Positions 17,517 through 27,159 are shown, counted from the first letter of the stretch. The stretch is DNA of 64,000 nucleotides from Albidovulum sp. (GCA_028823855.1 JAPPFL010000071.1:1-64000), one strand, 5' to 3'. Made by a program: numbers and translations. The notes: generated by a model from the sequence alone, not told the origin.

Positions 17517-19187
17517 CTAGGATTCCAGTTCCAGGCCGTAAACTTCGCGTGCGCACTCTTCCGTGATCAACTCGTTTTTGAGGTCCTGCCGAACGAGATC
17601 GCGGTCCCTTTCCTTCGGATTGCCAAGACCGCCTCCCTTGCCCGATACAACTCTTATGATATCGCCCTCATGCGTAGTAAAGTTGGAGGCGAAGGTCATC
17701 TTTCGTTTTTCGCCGCTGCTGGGCATGTAGTGGACGTAGTTCGGCGATCCTTCGTTGCCTCCGTCAAGGGACCACGCGGGGAACTTCGATCTGGTATACC
17801 AAATCGTAAGGAACCCGTTGTCCGTTCGAAGCCTGTAGTCCATCACGATCCCGTGGCCGCCGCGGAACCGTCCTTCGCCGCCCGGTTCCAGATTCAATTG
17901 CAGCCGGTCGACATAAAGGCCATTTCGAGCCTCGTTGATCTCGGCAGGGCAATTGAAGGTATCGCCGTGAAACGCCGAGAACATCGCATTGTTTCCGTCT
18001 TTTCCGGCTCGAGCGCCCCATCCGCCCAGCTGCGGCTCGATAATGGTGTATTGCCGACCCGTATCGGGGTGAATGCCGCCGATGAACGTCCCGCACACGG
18101 ATGCGAAATGGCCCGGGCCGAGCCGTTCCGGCATGTGCTGGGCGAGACAACGCCAAAGCAGGTCGTATGCCCGGAGCTCGAGTTCGTAGTAAAAGCCTAT
18201 GGCGGCCGGCTCCTTGGCATGGAAGATCGTGCCTTCCCTGGTAAGCACCTTCAGTGGACGAAAGGATCCCGCGTTGCATGGCGAATAGGGATCCGTAAGG
18301 CATTTAAGGATGATCTGCGCCGCAACGATGACGCCGTCCCGGCTAGTATTGACGGGGTCGGACGCCTGGTCGGGGTTGTCGCGAAAATCGACGACGAAGG
18401 AATCGTCCGCGATGCCAACCGAAACATTGAAAACGCGCCCGTCCTCCTGCTCTTCGGAAAGCTCGAACGTGCCCTTCGGAAGCTTCGCAAGCTCGGCGAG
18501 AGTGACTTTCTCGCCAAAATCCATGAACGATGTCATGGCTTCCTCGAATACGCTCGCGCCATACTTGTCCGCGAGTTCCTGCAGCCGCTTGGCGCCGATC
18601 CGAACCGACGCGATCGCCGCCCAGACGTCGCCTTCTATGACTTCGGGCATTCGCGAATTGATCTTGATTATCTCGAAGACCGGACCGATAGGCTCGCCCT
18701 CCGAAATTATCTTGATCGCGGGCAGGCGAAGACCTTCCTGGAAAATTTCGGTTGCTTCGCCCGTCAGCGACCCCGGCGCCATGCCGCCGACGTCGGAATT
18801 GTGAGCGATGTTCGCGGTCCAAGCGATCACGCGACCTTCCGCAAAAACGGGCATGGCTACTATTATGTCGTTAAGGTGAGTAACGCCTCCGTAGTAGGGG
18901 TCGTTAGTCGCGTAGACATCTCCCGGACGCATGCTTCCGGAATCTTTGAATTTCGCTGCGATGACTTTGGTCGCCTTGTCCAGCACCCCGATAAACGCGG
19001 GAATTCCCGCGCCGGAGCTTGCGATTTCGCCATCCGCGTCCATGACGCCCGTGCCCATGTCGAGCACCTCGTAAATAATCGAGCTCATCGAGGTCTTCTT
19101 CATCGCGGCGAACATTTCGTCGGCGGTCGACTGAAGAGAATTCTGGATGATTTCCAGAGTAACCGGATCGTTTCTTGCTTGGGTCAT
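17517..19187 (-). CDS. hyuB: Hydantoinase B / oxoprolinase-family beta subunit
   Basis: A 556-aa protein of the HyuB family, which with HyuA forms ATP-dependent hydrolases or carboxylases (N-methylhydantoinase, 5-oxoprolinase, acetone or acetophenone carboxylases). Landmarks: DPVTLEIIQNSLQSTADEM at the start, then GDVYATNDPYYGGVTHLND near 110, NIAHNSDVGG near 140, and GGHGIVMDYRL toward the C-terminus. I start at the ATG at 19187 because the family motif begins right after it and GGAAC precedes it; a longer frame to 19271 lies inside the HyuA gene. It follows HyuA by 20 bases. Carboxylase complexes in this family have an extra small gamma subunit, which is absent here, so a hydrolase acting on a cyclic imide or lactam is favoured. 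Confidence 0.94.
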   Translation of the reverse strand: MTQARNDPVTLEIIQNSLQSTADEMFAAMKKTSMSSIIYEVLDMGTGVMDADGEIASSGAGIPAFIGVLDKATKVIAAKFKDSGSMRPGDVYATNDPYYGGVTHLNDIIVAMPVFAEGRVIAWTANIAHNSDVGGMAPGSLTGEATEIFQEGLRLPAIKIISEGEPIGPVFEIIKINSRMPEVIEGDVWAAIASVRIGAKRLQELADKYGASVFEEAMTSFMDFGEKVTLAELAKLPKGTFELSEEQEDGRVFNVSVGIADDSFVVDFRDNPDQASDPVNTSRDGVIVAAQIILKCLTDPYSPCNAGSFRPLKVLTREGTIFHAKEPAAIGFYYELELRAYDLLWRCLAQHMPERLGPGHFASVCGTFIGGIHPDTGRQYTIIEPQLGGWGARAGKDGNNAMFSAFHGDTFNCPAEINEARNGLYVDRLQLNLEPGGEGRFRGGHGIVMDYRLRTDNGFLTIWYTRSKFPAWSLDGGNEGSPNYVHYMPSSGEKRKMTFASNFTTHEGDIIRVVSGKGGGLGNPKERDRDLVRQDLKNELITEECAREVYGLELES

Positions 19188-19206
19188 CGAATAGTTCCGT
19201 TCCAAT

Positions 19207-21279
19207 TCAATCGAGTTCGATGCGCGTGTTGCCAAATCCGTCAAATTCAACCCTGTTGCCGGGGTGTACAACGACGGTCATTCCGGGATCCTCAATAATG
19301 GCGGGCCCATTGAATGTCATGCCTGGCTCCAGGCGGGTTCCGTCATAGATGGCCGCCCTATGAATGCCCTCAAGCGCATAATCGACGTCTCTTTCTCCCT
19401 TTACCGCCACTTGCACGTCGTTCGAACCGCTCGGTCTCTCGGTTATCGTAAACCTTCCCGCTTCGGCCGAGGCAACAAGGTGGATGCCGACCATTTCGAC
19501 CGGCGCGTCCAGCCGGTAGGTGTATTCGCGCTCGTAAGTTTCGTGAAAACTCGATTCGATGGTTTCGACGGCCTGCTCGCCAATATGGTCGAGATCGATT
19601 TCCACTTCCGTCGTATGTTCTTGATTCTGATATCGGAAACGCCCGAAACGCGTGAAAACGATTCGGTTCGCCTCGATGCCTTCGCGCGCAAATTGCTTCC
19701 GGGCCAAATCTTCGGATTCGCGGAAAGTCTCCTCTATAGCCTTCGCAGAGCCAGGTTTAAGGTCCACCAGGCGAGTAACAAAATAGTCGCGGCGAAGGTC
19801 GGTCATTACCATTCCCCAGGCGGAAAAGACCGCGGCCCCCGGCGGCACCACGACTCTGCGAATGCCAAGTTCCTGCGCAAGCGCGACGGCATGCATCGGC
19901 CCTCCTCCGCCAAATGCCACCAACGTAAAGTCCCTAGGGTCGTATCCGCGATTAATCGATACGAGTTTCAGCGCGTTGACCATATTGTTGTTCGCGATTC
20001 TTATAATTCCGCGAGCAACCTCGTCCGCATTCGCTCCGAGTTCAGCGCCTATGGAGTTTATCGCCTTTTCGGCCGCGGCCATATCGGCTGTTAGGGTTCC
20101 CCCGCAAAAGTAACTCGGATTAATTCGTCCGAGCCAAAGGTTGGCATCCGTCGTCGTCGCTTCGGTACCGCCCTTGCCATATGCCGCCGGACCCGGAATC
20201 GCGCCCGCGGACCTAGGTCCCACGTAGAGCTTGCCGAATTCGTCGACTCTCGCGATCGAACCGCCGCCATTGCCGATTTCGACCATGTCGACGACCGGCA
20301 CCATGATGGGATAGCCTGAAGAAGTTCTGGTGCGCTCAATCCAGTAGTCGGTAACGATTTTGACGTGCCCGTCGTGAATGAGCGAGCACTTAGCCGTCGT
20401 CCCGCCGATGTCCAGCGCAAGTATATTGCGTTCGCCGATCAATTTGCCCAGTTCCGCGGCGCCCCATACGCCCGAAGCGGGACCGGATTCCACCATGGAT
20501 ATCGGGATTCGCGAAGCCGATTCCACCGTATCGACACCGCAATTCGACTGCATGACGTAGAGCGCGCCTTGGAATTCCAAATCGCGAATGCCGCGGTCAA
20601 GCCTTTTCAAATAGCGTTCGGCGACCGGCTGAACGTAAGCCGACAGAACCGCGGTATTCGTTCTTTCGTACTCACGCCACTCTCGCGTGATTTGGTGCGA
20701 CGCAACGGAGAATATTTCCGGCCAAAGGCGCTTGATTTCATCCTGCACGGCCAATTCGTGCGACGGGTTCGCATAGGAATGGAGAAGGCAGATCGCGATA
20801 GCCTGAACGCCTTCGGACTTGAAGCCATCAATAATTTCGGGAAGCGGCGACAAATCCAGCGGCTGCAATTCCTGTCCTCTGTAGGTCATCCGGCCGGGAA
20901 CTTCCCGGCGCAAAAATCGAGGCACGAACGGAGGAGGCTTGTCGTAATGGAGATTGAAAAAATCCGGGCGGTTGCCGCGCGCAATTTCCAGCACGTCGCG
21001 AAATCCCGATGTCGTAACCAAACCAACGGTCACCCCATTGCGTTCGGCCAGCGCATTGATGACGACAGTGGTGCCATGAGCCAGAAAATCGATTTCGGAA
21101 AGTTCTACTCCCGACTTTGCGAGCACGTCGAGCACGCCAATCTCGAAATCTGGCGGCGTCGTATCGGACTTTGCCGTCCTTAGTTTTAGTTCGCCGGATT
21201 CGTGATCCGTTTCAAAGCAAACAAGGTCGGTGAATGTCCCGCCAACATCGGTGGCGACGCGCGTGATATTTTCAGCCAT
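19207..21279 (-). CDS. hyuA: Hydantoinase A / oxoprolinase-family alpha subunit
   Basis: A 690-aa ATP-binding subunit. It begins TRVATDVGGTFTDLV, the phosphate-binding loop of the actin-like HyuA fold, and has LALDIGGTTAKCSLI near residue 300, the second nucleotide-binding element. GGGSIARVDEFGKLYVGPRS and FGGGGPMHAVALAQELG follow at about 345 and 460. With HyuB it phosphorylates and opens a cyclic amide or activates a ketone. It is the first gene of the 14-gene same-strand island and has a GGAG element 14 bases before the ATG. The 990-base gap upstream must hold the promoter, though I could not identify one. Complete for the family. Confidence 0.95.
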   Translation of the reverse strand: MAENITRVATDVGGTFTDLVCFETDHESGELKLRTAKSDTTPPDFEIGVLDVLAKSGVELSEIDFLAHGTTVVINALAERNGVTVGLVTTSGFRDVLEIARGNRPDFFNLHYDKPPPFVPRFLRREVPGRMTYRGQELQPLDLSPLPEIIDGFKSEGVQAIAICLLHSYANPSHELAVQDEIKRLWPEIFSVASHQITREWREYERTNTAVLSAYVQPVAERYLKRLDRGIRDLEFQGALYVMQSNCGVDTVESASRIPISMVESGPASGVWGAAELGKLIGERNILALDIGGTTAKCSLIHDGHVKIVTDYWIERTRTSSGYPIMVPVVDMVEIGNGGGSIARVDEFGKLYVGPRSAGAIPGPAAYGKGGTEATTTDANLWLGRINPSYFCGGTLTADMAAAEKAINSIGAELGANADEVARGIIRIANNNMVNALKLVSINRGYDPRDFTLVAFGGGGPMHAVALAQELGIRRVVVPPGAAVFSAWGMVMTDLRRDYFVTRLVDLKPGSAKAIEETFRESEDLARKQFAREGIEANRIVFTRFGRFRYQNQEHTTEVEIDLDHIGEQAVETIESSFHETYEREYTYRLDAPVEMVGIHLVASAEAGRFTITERPSGSNDVQVAVKGERDVDYALEGIHRAAIYDGTRLEPGMTFNGPAIIEDPGMTVVVHPGNRVEFDGFGNTRIELD

Positions 21280-22268
21280 GTTCTAGTTGCTCCAATCGGC
21301 GGGCAGCTCGTTGAACGAGGAAGCGATTGCCGTATTGCCTTGACGATTACCGGCGTTCATTCGCCAAGCAAAGACTGTCCGCACCTAGCCCAGGCGACCA
21401 TTTGAATGGCCATCGCGCAAGAAAAACATCGTCCACGCGCGATAGATGCGCGTAAACTCGAGGCAAACGCCAATTTCCTTCAATGGTGAGAGCCCTGCGC
21501 AATTAGCAATTTTCGGCGAAATCGATTTTATCGGTGAACCTGAAATCCGCCATTCCTGCTCGCCTCCTCCAATAACGGAATCTCGAATTCAAAAGGGGCC
21601 AGTATTGAAAGTCGCTTCGCTCGTCAAGCGGGAGCTTCAAAAGGGACATAAAGCGCAGCCGCCACGCTCGGCGTACTAAAGGCTATCATTGGCGCCCAGT
21701 TGTCGCGAGCCGCAACCGGTTCCGAGTGAACGGCAAGGCCGCAGGCCCGCGATTCAATTTCTTGCCGTTTGCTGGAGCGTAAATCGACATTCTAGCCTTG
21801 TGGCGCGTCCGGCCGGCATGGGCCGGGCTTAAGGCGACTACTTCCCGGCGCATTTAGCCAAGAATCGGTCTCAGCGAATGCCGGCGGTTTGCCAGTATCT
21901 CCCTGTTCAAGCCGGATTTTTCGTTCGCATTCTTGCCGACAATTCCGAACTGCAGCCGATAGACGCGTGATCCGGGGATTTGCGCCGCCGCGACCTTGGA
22001 GCGGATAGTAGCATGCCACCTGCCCGCCCCTTACGGGGCGAGAAACGGCATCCGGAACTGACCGAATCGCGGAAAATGATGTGCAGGTTGGCGACGGGCG
22101 CCGACGATATTGCGCTGAATCTGCGCGTTATGCGCACGCGAATCAATAAAACGCCGGCTTAGGTTGCTGGATCCAAGACATTGAAGGGCCAGCGGCGGGC
22201 ATTCGGGGTCGTGGCGATGTTCGCGTTGTCCGCTAGATTCAATGGTCGGCTACGCGTCTTAGGCGCGC
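21280..22268. other. Intergenic region between hyuA and the sugar importer
   Basis: About 990 bases with only chance-like short ORFs on both strands. I recognised no gene, RNA or repeat. It must carry the promoter for the hyuA-led island and the 3' end of the sugar-importer transcript. It could also hold decayed sequence, since longer open stretches are missing in every frame. Confidence 0.4.
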
Positions 22269-23069
22269 TTACGCGACAGCGCGCGAGCCCATAATGTGCG
22301 CGACGATGTCTTGACGGGTGACATCCTTCGTGCGGACCTGCGTGTTGATTTCGCCCCGATGCATGACGGCGATAGAGTCGGCGCAGCGGAATACATGCTC
22401 GAGATTGTGGCTGACCATAAGAACCGTCAGACCCTGATCGCGCAAGTGCCCGATGATGGCCAGCACTCGGTCGGTTTCCTCAACGCCGAGCGCTGCGGTC
22501 GGCTCGTCCATAATAATCAGTCGGGCGTCGGAGTAGATTGCTCGGCCGATGGCGGCCGCCTGCCGCTGCCCGCCCGACATCACGTAGGCGTTCGCGTATG
22601 GATTGCCGATGTGTATTCCCACTCTCTCCGTCAGGACCTTGAGAGCCTCCTCCCGCATGGCCGCCTTATCCAGCACCTTGATAAGGCCGCCGAAGTAAGA
22701 CTTCATACGCTCGCGGCCCAAAAAGAAGTTCTGAGCGAGGTCAAAAGTGCCCACCAGCGCCAGATCCTGGTAAATCGCCTCGATCCCGAGGCTTCGAGCG
22801 GCCTCCGGGTTCGGGACGCTGATCTCCCGCCCTTCCAAAACGATGGAGCCGGAAGTCGGCGGGTGCACGCCCATGACGATTTTGATGAGGGTCGACTTGC
22901 CGGCCCCATTGTCTCCCACGAGGGCCGTCACTTCACCTCGCGCCACGTCGATAGAGGCGCCGCGCAGGGCCTGCACGCCGCCGAAGGATTTCTTGATATC
23001 GCGCAGCGCCAAGAGAGCCTCCCCCGCCGAGGCGGGGGAGTGCTGAGATTCAAGTGACCCGGCCGTCAC
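22269..23069 (-). CDS. Sugar ABC transporter ATPase, single domain (RbsA/FrcA type)
   Basis: A 266-aa ATPase of the ribose/fructose-type importers. It has one nucleotide-binding domain instead of the two fused in RbsA: Walker A GDNGAGKST near residue 53, the signature VMSGGQRQAAAIGRA near 163, Walker B RLIIMDEPTAALGVEE, and the switch histidine in VSHNLEHV. A perfect GC-rich palindrome lies within codons about 10-17. It starts one base after the end of the binding-protein gene and is last in the order permease, binding protein, ATPase. Complete; the sugar is not determinable. Confidence 0.93.
   Translation of the reverse strand: MTAGSLESQHSPASAGEALLALRDIKKSFGGVQALRGASIDVARGEVTALVGDNGAGKSTLIKIVMGVHPPTSGSIVLEGREISVPNPEAARSLGIEAIYQDLALVGTFDLAQNFFLGRERMKSYFGGLIKVLDKAAMREEALKVLTERVGIHIGNPYANAYVMSGGQRQAAAIGRAIYSDARLIIMDEPTAALGVEETDRVLAIIGHLRDQGLTVLMVSHNLEHVFRCADSIAVMHRGEINTQVRTKDVTRQDIVAHIMGSRAVA
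23019..23040. repeat. Perfect GC-rich palindrome inside the 5' end of the sugar ATPase gene
   Basis: CTCCCCCGCC is followed after two bases (GA) by its exact reverse complement. The hairpin would form in the mRNA about 30 bases into the ATPase coding sequence. There is no T-run, so it is not a classical terminator. It may dampen translation of the distal gene or be an inserted repeat. Confidence 0.75.
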
Positions 23070-23070
23070 T

Positions 23071-24075
23071 CTAGAGTTCCTTTTCGATCTCCGGCCAGTT
23101 TTCCATGAGGCGAAGCGCTCCTTCGGGAACTTTCGTAAGCACGTCCTCGCGGGAGGAGACCATCACCATGTCGAGCGGATACTGCCTTTCGATCTCCTCG
23201 CCTCTCGAATGACGGACGATGGCATCCGCGATGTAGCGGCCGCTGGATTGGCTATCGCGGAAGATGGAGCCGCGGATGAGCCCTTCCCAGATCATGTCGA
23301 GTTCAGGCGGCACGGCACCGAAGCCGAAGACGTCAACGCCGTCCTCGCCCATTCCCTTGAGGGCGCTGGCAACGCCCATGGCCATGGAGCTGTTTCCGGC
23401 GTAGATCGCCTTCACGTCCGGATTAGCGAGGATGAGCCGTTCGGTGGCGTCGAAGGCGCGAGCCTGTTCCCAGTAAGCGTAATGTTCGAAACCGATCTCG
23501 ATGCCCGCCTCGGTCCACAGATCGCGGGCCGTGCCGACCCGCTGCTCGGATATCTGATTTCCGGGCTCCGCGAACATCAGCCCCACCTTGTCGCCTGCCG
23601 ACAGGACGTTCTCCAGCGCCCACTTGGCTGTAACCTCGCCTCCCTCGGCGTGGGAGTAGCCGCTGTAGGCGAGCACATCGACGCCCGCATCCTCCGGATG
23701 CACGTCGAGATGGTTAATCACGATGATCGGAATGCCTGCCTCGTTGGCCGCCTTCAGAGCCGGGACGATGCCGAAATAATCGATGGGACCGACGATGATG
23801 TAGTCCACGCCAAGCGTGATGAGATCGTCGACGATATCCAACTGCTGCTGGACATTGGCCTCGACGGTCGAGGCGCGGGCGGTGAATTCGATGGGCACTC
23901 CCTGCCTTTCCATTTCCTCCTGGAAAGCCACTGCGAATTGACCGAAATAGTCCAGCGTGTCATAGACGGGCGGCGCGAAGCCGATCTTCAGATGCCCATC
24001 GGCAACCGCGGCGCCGGAGCCAGCTCCGATCGCCAGCGTCAGTCCCGCGGCAATCCCGTACAGGTGTTTCTTCAT
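23071..24075 (-). CDS. Sugar ABC transporter periplasmic binding protein (RbsB type)
   Basis: A 334-aa protein with a clear signal peptide (MKKHLYGIAAGLTLAIGAGS, cleavage near VADGH) and the Peripla_BP_4 sugar-binding fold. KIGFAPPVYDTLDYFGQF begins the first lobe, VDYIIVGPIDYFGIVPALK and NEAGIPIIVINHLD form the ligand-hinge region, and ANPDVKAIYAGNSSMAMG lies in the second lobe. It follows the permease gene by 53 bases and ends one base before the ATPase start. The fold covers pentoses, inositol, rhamnose and AI-2, so the ligand is open. Confidence 0.92.
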   Translation of the reverse strand: MKKHLYGIAAGLTLAIGAGSGAAVADGHLKIGFAPPVYDTLDYFGQFAVAFQEEMERQGVPIEFTARASTVEANVQQQLDIVDDLITLGVDYIIVGPIDYFGIVPALKAANEAGIPIIVINHLDVHPEDAGVDVLAYSGYSHAEGGEVTAKWALENVLSAGDKVGLMFAEPGNQISEQRVGTARDLWTEAGIEIGFEHYAYWEQARAFDATERLILANPDVKAIYAGNSSMAMGVASALKGMGEDGVDVFGFGAVPPELDMIWEGLIRGSIFRDSQSSGRYIADAIVRHSRGEEIERQYPLDMVMVSSREDVLTKVPEGALRLMENWPEIEKEL

Positions 24076-24128
24076 TGCAATTCCTTTCTTTTTTCGGGCA
24101 TTCCAGGTCCTGACGGCGCCTTGCGCGG

Positions 24129-25148
24129 TCAGCCGCTCGCCATGCCCTGGCGGCGGAAGCGGTAAAGTTGTATGGCCACGGCGACGACGAGCGTCGTTCC
24201 GATGACGATCTGCTGCCAGTAGAATGGCACGCCCATCAGAAGCAGGCCGTTTTCGGCGACGCCTAGGAAAATGGCGCCTAAAAACGTGCCCAGCAGCGTG
24301 GCGTATCCCCCGAACAGGAATGTCCCGCCGAGGACCACCACGGCGATGGCGTGAAGCTCCATTGTGGCGCCTAGCACCGCCTGCGCCGCGTTGAGGCGGG
24401 CCACCAGCATGGCACCGGCCAGCCCCGCTAGCGCGCCGCAGATTACATAGGCGCCCATCTCGTACCGACGCACGCGAATACCGGCGCGGATGGCGGCGCT
24501 ACGGTCCCCGCCAACCGCGAGTACGTAGGTTCCAAAACGCGTACTGTTCATTATGAAGGCGCCCAGAAGAACGACAGCGAGAGCAATGGCTCCCGCGGCG
24601 GGCAGGCCAAAAGGCCGACCTTGTCCAATCCAGAGAAACGTTTCGGGGAAGCTGCGTACTTGGTCGGACCCCATTACGAGGTAGGCGAGGCCGCGAACGG
24701 CGGTGAGCGTGCCCAGCGTCACGATGAGCGGCGGCACTTTGAAAGCGGTTACGGCAAATCCGTTGACGAAGCCAACCGCCGCGCCTACTCCGATCGCGGC
24801 GACTATGGCGAAAGCCGACGCGAGCCCATCGCCGAATATCCCGCTCTTGAGTACGAGTCCCGCGACACAGCCCGTCAATGCCACAGTCGATCCCACGGAA
24901 AGGTCGATACCGCGAGCAGCCATGACGATTGTCATTCCGGTACCGAGGACGAGGAAGATGGCAATTTGGCGAAAGACGTTGAACACGTTACGGCTGTCCA
25001 GAAAAACTGGGTTGATGATCGTGATGAGGACGATGAGGAGGACCAGCGGCACCAGCAGCCCGAGCGGCGGAACCAGCCCTGGATTGCGTTCCAGAAAGCC
25101 GAAGTCTCTCCCGCTAGGGACGGTCACGTCCTTACTTCTCGTCGTCAC
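24129..25148 (-). CDS. Sugar ABC transporter permease (RbsC type)
   Basis: Inner-membrane permease of about 340 aa with eight to ten hydrophobic segments. Family motifs: MTIVMAARGIDLSVGSTVAL (positions about 75-94), PPLIVTLGTLTAVRGLAYLV, and RFGTYVLAVGGDRSAAIRAGI, the ATPase-contact loop. I place the start at the GTG at 25148, which has GAGGAAGGGG upstream; a GTG at 25205 in the same frame is the alternative but has no ribosome site. The gene is first in its operon, and only about 90 bases separate it from the ISKra4 remnant. The original promoter may therefore have been replaced or lost. Confidence 0.92.
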   Translation of the reverse strand: MTTRSKDVTVPSGRDFGFLERNPGLVPPLGLLVPLVLLIVLITIINPVFLDSRNVFNVFRQIAIFLVLGTGMTIVMAARGIDLSVGSTVALTGCVAGLVLKSGIFGDGLASAFAIVAAIGVGAAVGFVNGFAVTAFKVPPLIVTLGTLTAVRGLAYLVMGSDQVRSFPETFLWIGQGRPFGLPAAGAIALAVVLLGAFIMNSTRFGTYVLAVGGDRSAAIRAGIRVRRYEMGAYVICGALAGLAGAMLVARLNAAQAVLGATMELHAIAVVVLGGTFLFGGYATLLGTFLGAIFLGVAENGLLLMGVPFYWQQIVIGTTLVVAVAIQLYRFRRQGMASG

Positions 25149-25238
25149 TTGGAAGACCCCTTCCTCGCCAACGCAGAAGCGTACCGGCGCGACTTTGACA
25201 TTCACTTCGCAAAAAAACTCTATCCTGTCAAGCCGAGG

Positions 25239-25748
25239 CCTGAGGCGGGGTGCGGGTCAAAAAAGTTCCCGAGCGATATTGCGCGGCGATTCGCCCGGCG
25301 CCATACTGCTGCGAGGAGGAAACCAAAGAATAAAGAGCAGTACTACGAAAAATCCAAAACCGCCAAGCGCGGCCCAGGGCCGCGCACCGGCGATTATCGA
25401 TCGCTCACTGGAAAAATTGGAGGCTCGCGGCGTGCCGGAGGCGGAGCTGCGAGAGCTGCGCGAGGCCCGCGAGATCCTGGGCGGCGCACCGCGGGATGGC
25501 CGGGGAAGCGGCGGCCTGCCTCGAGAACAACCGCTCGCGAATGGACTATACGAGGCGCCGCGCCGCCGGCCTCCCGGTCGGGTCCGGCGCGGTCGAGGGG
25601 GGCCTGCCGGAGAGTGGTCTGCGCCGGAGCCAACAAGATCCTGGCGCTGCGCGGTCGAATCCAACACCTTCGACGATTTCAGGGAGATTTGGGCCGAGGA
25701 GAAAAAAACAGCCTGAGGAACAAATCTGACCCACGCCCCCTGAGGCGG
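25239..25748 (+). mobile_element. Deletion remnant of an ISKra4-family insertion sequence
   Basis: About 510 bases bounded by related ends. The left end includes GGGGTGCGGGTCA at 25247-25259. The right end begins TGACCCACGCCCCC at 25727, whose reverse complement is GGGGGCGTGGGTCA, so the ends form an imperfect inverted repeat. Inside, on the plus strand, lies the C-terminal part of an ISKra4-type transposase in pieces. The element has lost most of its transposase gene and cannot move by itself. It directly abuts the promoter side of the sugar importer operon. Confidence 0.6.
25390..25716 (+). pseudogene. ISKra4-family transposase, C-terminal fragments in shifted frames
   Basis: Two plus-strand frames carry adjoining parts of the conserved C-terminus. 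One reads IIDRSLEKLEARGVPEAELR, matching the helix before the catalytic end. Another continues with NNRSRMDYTRRRAAGLPVGS followed by GAVE, the family's signature (consensus YxxRGLPIGSGxVE). The tail, ending FDDFREIWAE, is back in the first frame. At least two frameshifts and a 5' deletion separate these. Non-functional. Confidence 0.7.
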
Positions 25749-25774
25749 CTGTTTTTGCACCAAGAGCGTGGATC

Positions 25775-25978
25775 ATGGAGAATGTTCTCGACCTGCACTA
25801 CGAGGCAACATTCGATCGCCACAGCCGTACTGGGCGACTGAACGGATCCCTGAGCGCCGCGACGCGGGACCGATTCTTCAAAGTGACGGGCTCCAACGCG
25901 GTCGAAGAGAATCGCCTGACTGACGAGTTTCTCCGGCGCTTCCTCGAGTACGCGATCCGGTTGAAAGGAGGCGATTGA
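25775..25978 (+). CDS. Small hypothetical ORF (67 aa)
   Basis: An open frame starting ATG 25775 and ending LKGGD. The composition is protein-like (charged, with TDEFLRRFLEYAIRL as a probable amphipathic helix), but I do not recognise it. It begins just outside the right end of the ISKra4 remnant. It could be the tail of a gene interrupted by that element, or a chance frame. Confidence 0.25.
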   Translation: MENVLDLHYEATFDRHSRTGRLNGSLSAATRDRFFKVTGSNAVEENRLTDEFLRRFLEYAIRLKGGD

Positions 25979-27159
25979 ACCGCCGTGCCGGAGTTCGCGC
26001 ACTTTCAGCCCGCTAGCCGGATAAGCGACATCGCCCCGGTGCCGGCATGATCCTCAGAGAACGCCAATTCGCGCCGAAGTCAAAGGGCGCCACTCCGAGC
26101 CTAGCCCGAGAAGACCGCGGCTTGACAAAACGGGGCTCCGACGGAAAGTCAAAAATCAAATTGTCGAACATTCGGTTAGTCGCAACCGGGGCTCGCTATG
26201 CGCACTTAGAATCCGGAGAATCGGTCCAAATGTCGCGGAGAAGCGATTGGAGCGTCTTTGGTTGAGCGTCGGCTGGAGCTGCAGACAGCCCCTGTTCCAA
26301 TTGCACCTAGCAAGTCATAGACACTGCATAGCCACTTTTCTTTTGGGAGATGCGGCTCGATTTGGGCCTTGTTCATTGATAAGTCCGGGCTAGAAATGCG
26401 GATGTGACCCTGCGAAGCACGGGCAGGCATCGCCGTTGAAGACCGGAATCTCGGGCAATTGATCCGCCTAATTGCCAGATTTCCGGAAAGTGATTTTTGG
26501 TTTAGGACTATTTGCTGCCTATCGGCACGAGACCAAGGCATAGAAGTTTCTTAAGGCCAAGGCATTCAGGCTAGAAGCCGAAATGAATCCGATTGTACCG
26601 CAGCAGCGCACTGAACTGGCGCGAATTATTCTGCTCGACAGACAAATGCATCCCGGGAGCCATTGACCGCACTCGCGCAAACCAAGATCGCCAAATTCAA
26701 AGCTGCATTAACGCTATTCTATTAATTGGATATTTCGGCGTTCCCGCCCATCATTCCGAGATCTGCGTACCGCCCTTGGTCAGGCATGCTGCGTAAAGAC
26801 TAGGCGTATCCGTTAAAGCGGTTTTTCTGTTTCCTCAACAACCTAGGAGATTACCGATAGACTATATCGTCTTCGATGAACTGATCTAGAGGGCAAGCCA
26901 CATTCTGCTAAAGCAAGCGGGATAGTATTTCCCCCGCACAAAGAAAGGCAAGACACGATCCCGACTGATTATTCCGGTGCCCATTTTCGTCCATAGCGTC
27001 CTGACTTCGACGGTGCGGGCGGCGGATCCGGTAGCCTATAAAATCGGCTAGGGGGTTGCGCGATATGGATCAGCCCAAGCGAGAAATTTCATCCGGTCTG
27101 ACCCGCGCCTTCAGGAGACTCCGCTACACGCAGCGTTTGCATTCCAGACGCGGCAATTA
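25979..27159. other. Non-coding or decayed stretch
   Basis: About 1.2 kb with only short frames that resemble nothing known. It lies between the ISKra4 remnant and the IS110 remnant and is probably degraded accessory DNA. Confidence 0.4.

Noticed and set aside
17670-19298. A 542-codon plus-strand open frame
   Set aside because: It lies antisense to hyuB and its translation resembles no protein. It is a shadow produced by codon bias in the real gene.
23019-23040. The GC palindrome as a transcription terminator
   Set aside because: No T-run follows it on either strand and it lies inside a coding sequence whose downstream part is intact.
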